Assembly (NCBI RefSeq): GCF_030272615.1
Contig: NC_081413.1
Coordinates: 103,649,739 to 103,713,738, forward strand
Source: Cryptomeria japonica
Lineage: Eukaryota > Streptophyta > Pinopsida > Cupressales > Cupressaceae
Direction of reading: 5' to 3'
Length of the DNA: 64,000 nt
Positions 62,034 through 64,000 of the stretch are shown piece by piece; position 1 is the stretch's first letter, and every line of letters begins with the position of its first letter. The notes under the pieces were generated by a model. It worked only from the letters and a program-made list of their open reading frames with translations, did no database searches and had not been told where the DNA came from. The position numbers and the translations under genes were made by a program.

Positions 62034-62043
62034 TCTATTTATA
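62034..62043 (-). promoter_or_regulatory. TATA box of the antisense PMD gene
   Basis: Minus strand TATAAATAGA, a near-perfect plant TATA box, 92 bases upstream of the ATG at 61942. A start site about 30 bases downstream would leave a leader of roughly 65 bases with no earlier ATG. Confidence 0.7.
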
Positions 62044-62307
62044 GCTCAAAATTAGGGTTTTTTGACACCTTGACGCCTGTGGTCCCCTCCAGGTTCAAAC
62101 ACCTCGTAGCCTACTCAAACGATCTCGAAATCACACGAAATTCCACACACTTTCTCATTACACTGATATCGAAAACATGGTCTCAATTTTGGAATTTTCC
62201 GACCACATTTTCCGAGGGGGCATATTTACACTATACAACAGTACCAAGGCATACTGGGGCAGAATTTTTTCATTTTCTTTGAAACAATGTCATTCCGACT
62301 TTGTCTC

Positions 62308-62320
62308 AAAGAGGGGCAAA
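62308..62320 (+). other. Polypurine tract of the Tat/Ogre element
   Basis: AAAGAGGGGCAAA directly precedes the 3' LTR start TGTAGACACC. Confidence 0.88.
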
Positions 62321-63529
62321 TGTAGACACCTAAAAATGTTTCATTGATCATGTACTAATTATTCCTCTAATTAGTTAAATAATTATTTAATTAATTTAAT
62401 TAATCTATTTCTTCTAATTTCATATTTCCTCATCATCTTATTAATTATTCTATTTTCCTATTCTATCATCATTTAATCATTTTCTAATATTAGTTAAATA
62501 ATTATTATTTAATTAATTATGATTAATTCCCCAATTTAAATAATTTTTATTATTTAAACAAATTAATTAATTATTCTTAATTTCTATCTCTAATCATCTA
62601 ATCATTCAACCCTCTTCTAAATATTAATTAAATATTAATTATTTAATTAATTATTATTTAATCCTTGAAATTAAATAATCTTTATTATTTAATTAAATTC
62701 CCTTTCTAAATAATTAAATAGTTTCTTTAAATTATTTAATTAGCTAATTAATTCTTCAATTTCAAATCCCCAAATTCAAGTACATGTGCATGATTTCAAA
62801 AACCAAATTGAAAATCAAAGTCAAGTTCTAAATATATTCAAATACTAAATTGAATTAATAAATTCAATTATTTGAATAATATCTCATGCAAAGATTAAAT
62901 TAATAATCTAAATCTAAATGCAAGCACATGCTAAATTAATTAATTTAATTAATTAATTAATTAAATCATTTATCTCTTCAACTTCTATTTCCATCTTTCA
63001 GTTAGCTTTTTCTAAATTAAGTTCTCTATGTCATCTTCTTTATTTCCACCAATCATTCTTTTTCTTCCTTCAGTCAACTTTTTCTCAGTCAGTTGACTCA
63101 ATTAATCTATTCAATCTATTGAGTTCCACTCCTACAATTAGCAATTCAACTATCAATTTTCATTTGAGCTCACCTGGGTTCACACCTCTTGATCAATTTG
63201 TTCCATCTTTCAATCAATCTCATCCAATTTTCTATAAATTGAGCATCCAATCTCCATTTTCAACAATCACGAACTTTGAATCTTTGTGTCACTTGTAGGT
63301 TACCAGGGCAATATCCGAGAGCCATCATACCACAGAGAGGAGAAGAGCAATGGAAGTTCTATGCAGTCATGGAATAGGGAGTTTTTATTGATTTGATTTA
63401 TAGTTCCTATTTCTTAATTGTGTTATTTCATTGTATTGTTTGTTAAATTCTGATTAGGATAGGGATTCATGATTTCCGTTGTTTCTAATTGATTACTTTG
63501 TTAATAGAAGATGAATTTTGCATCCCACA
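62321..63529 (+). repeat. 3' LTR of the Tat/Ogre element (1209 bp)
   Basis: Matches 22354-23592. It lacks a few tens of bases of the AT-rich and ATTCTAATTTCATTC stretch (near 22800-22850 of the 5' copy) and has extra TTAA repeats at about 62940. Ends CATCCCACA followed by the duplication TGCCC. Confidence 0.93.
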
Positions 63530-64000
63530 TGCCCTTTCATTTTGAAACTGAATCCTCATCTATATATATAGAGGATATTTTGATGAAATGAGAGATAGAT
63601 TCAGAGATGCAATTATTTACAATACTCTCGGGGTTTATTTTCTGGAAAAGCCAAACTAGTGAAAAGATATTGTGCTATATGTATTCAGTTGATTATCTTA
63701 TGTTTATTTCAATACAAAGATCAAGTGTTTTTCATCTCTGATGGTATTTATCTTTTTGATTGTTTGATTAGTTCCCTGTGATAAATCTATTCATTTAGAT
63801 TATTTCAATGTGCTATCCTATGTTATTATAGTTTGGGTTAAGTTTCAGTTTGATTATCAGTTTGAAGGATTGGATGTCAAGCTTCATTTTGTCTTATTGG
63901 TCTTTCAGAGCAAAGTTAAATTCAATAAGACTAACTACAACATTATGTCAGGGGTGAAGGCACTCGTCTAATATTGTTTGAAGATAATTTAATCAAGTGT
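63530..64000 (+). other. Right flank: resumption of the sequence interrupted at 22353
   Basis: After TGCCC (63530-63534) the sequence continues 22348. A TATA box (CTATATATATAGAGG, about 63560-63574) and a transcript-like stretch follow. The combination looks like an LTR promoter or the start of another transcription unit, but no gene, primer site or LTR end is identifiable before the window ends. Confidence 0.45.

Larger units (their letters stand above)
22354..63529 (+). mobile_element. Tat/Ogre-type Ty3/gypsy retrotransposon with four nested insertions
   Basis: Two similar 1.2 kb LTRs (22354-23592 and 62321-63529), both TGTAGACACC...CATCCCACA, are flanked by the exact 5-bp duplication TGCCC (22349-22353, 63530-63534). 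The pieces between join as one element: leader, gag, protease, G-patch, spacer, RT, RNase H, second RNase H, integrase, then an antisense PMD gene. The dual RNase H and the long 3' region with an antisense ORF are known traits of the Tat lineage. Nested elements account for about 22.7 kb, so the element was about 18.5 kb at insertion, within the size range of Ogre elements. Coding regions carry many stops; it is not autonomous now. Confidence 0.93.

Overview
The window is intergenic DNA from a plant nuclear genome. I see no intact host housekeeping gene, rRNA or tRNA gene. Almost all of it is LTR retrotransposons inserted into one another, plus a CACTA DNA-transposon fragment and a tRNA-derived SINE. 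A very large-genome seed plant, perhaps a gymnosperm, would fit, but the sequence alone does not settle the species.

Layout. (1) 1-11755, minus strand: a Ty3/gypsy chromovirus (gag, protease, RT, RNase H, integrase, chromodomain) with 3.5 kb LTRs, cut by the left window edge. It ends inside (2) 11756-13574, minus strand: a broken CACTA TNP2-type transposase, which also carries a SINE (13211-13343, 11-bp target duplication). (3) 14221-18304: a 4.1 kb solo LTR with 5-bp target duplication CAATA. (4) 18305-22353: a decayed, unrecognised plus-strand gene of about 970 codons and its 3' flank, which resumes at 63535. (5) 22354-63529: one Ty3/gypsy element of the Tat/Ogre type, plus strand, bounded by 1.2 kb LTRs and target duplication TGCCC. 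It spans 41 kb because four younger elements sit inside it: copia A (27052-34364, minus), a solo LTR (37069-40757), an inverted solo LTR of the same family (41955-46063) and copia B (50147-57716, plus), a sister of copia A. Removing them leaves an element of about 18.5 kb.

The Tat/Ogre element is the most interesting object. Its sense genes read gag, aspartic protease, G-patch, spacer, RT, RNase H, a second archaeal-type RNase H and integrase. Between integrase and the 3' LTR, on the opposite strand, lies a plant mobile domain (PMD) gene with its own TATA box, a phase-0 intron and an acidic Gly/Ser-rich tail. A short protein module (DWG...WFE...EGF.I.L...TY) occurs twice, once before the protease and once after the G-patch. 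A degenerate ACGCATTCG/ACGCAATCGC motif recurs in the 5' leader and again in the intron of the antisense gene.

Every coding region here is broken by stops or frameshifts. Most stops I could compare are of the C-to-T or G-to-A kind, as expected of old, methylated DNA. Boundaries are well supported where TG...CA ends, target duplications, primer-binding sites and polypurine tracts agree. Lineage names are by motif recognition only.
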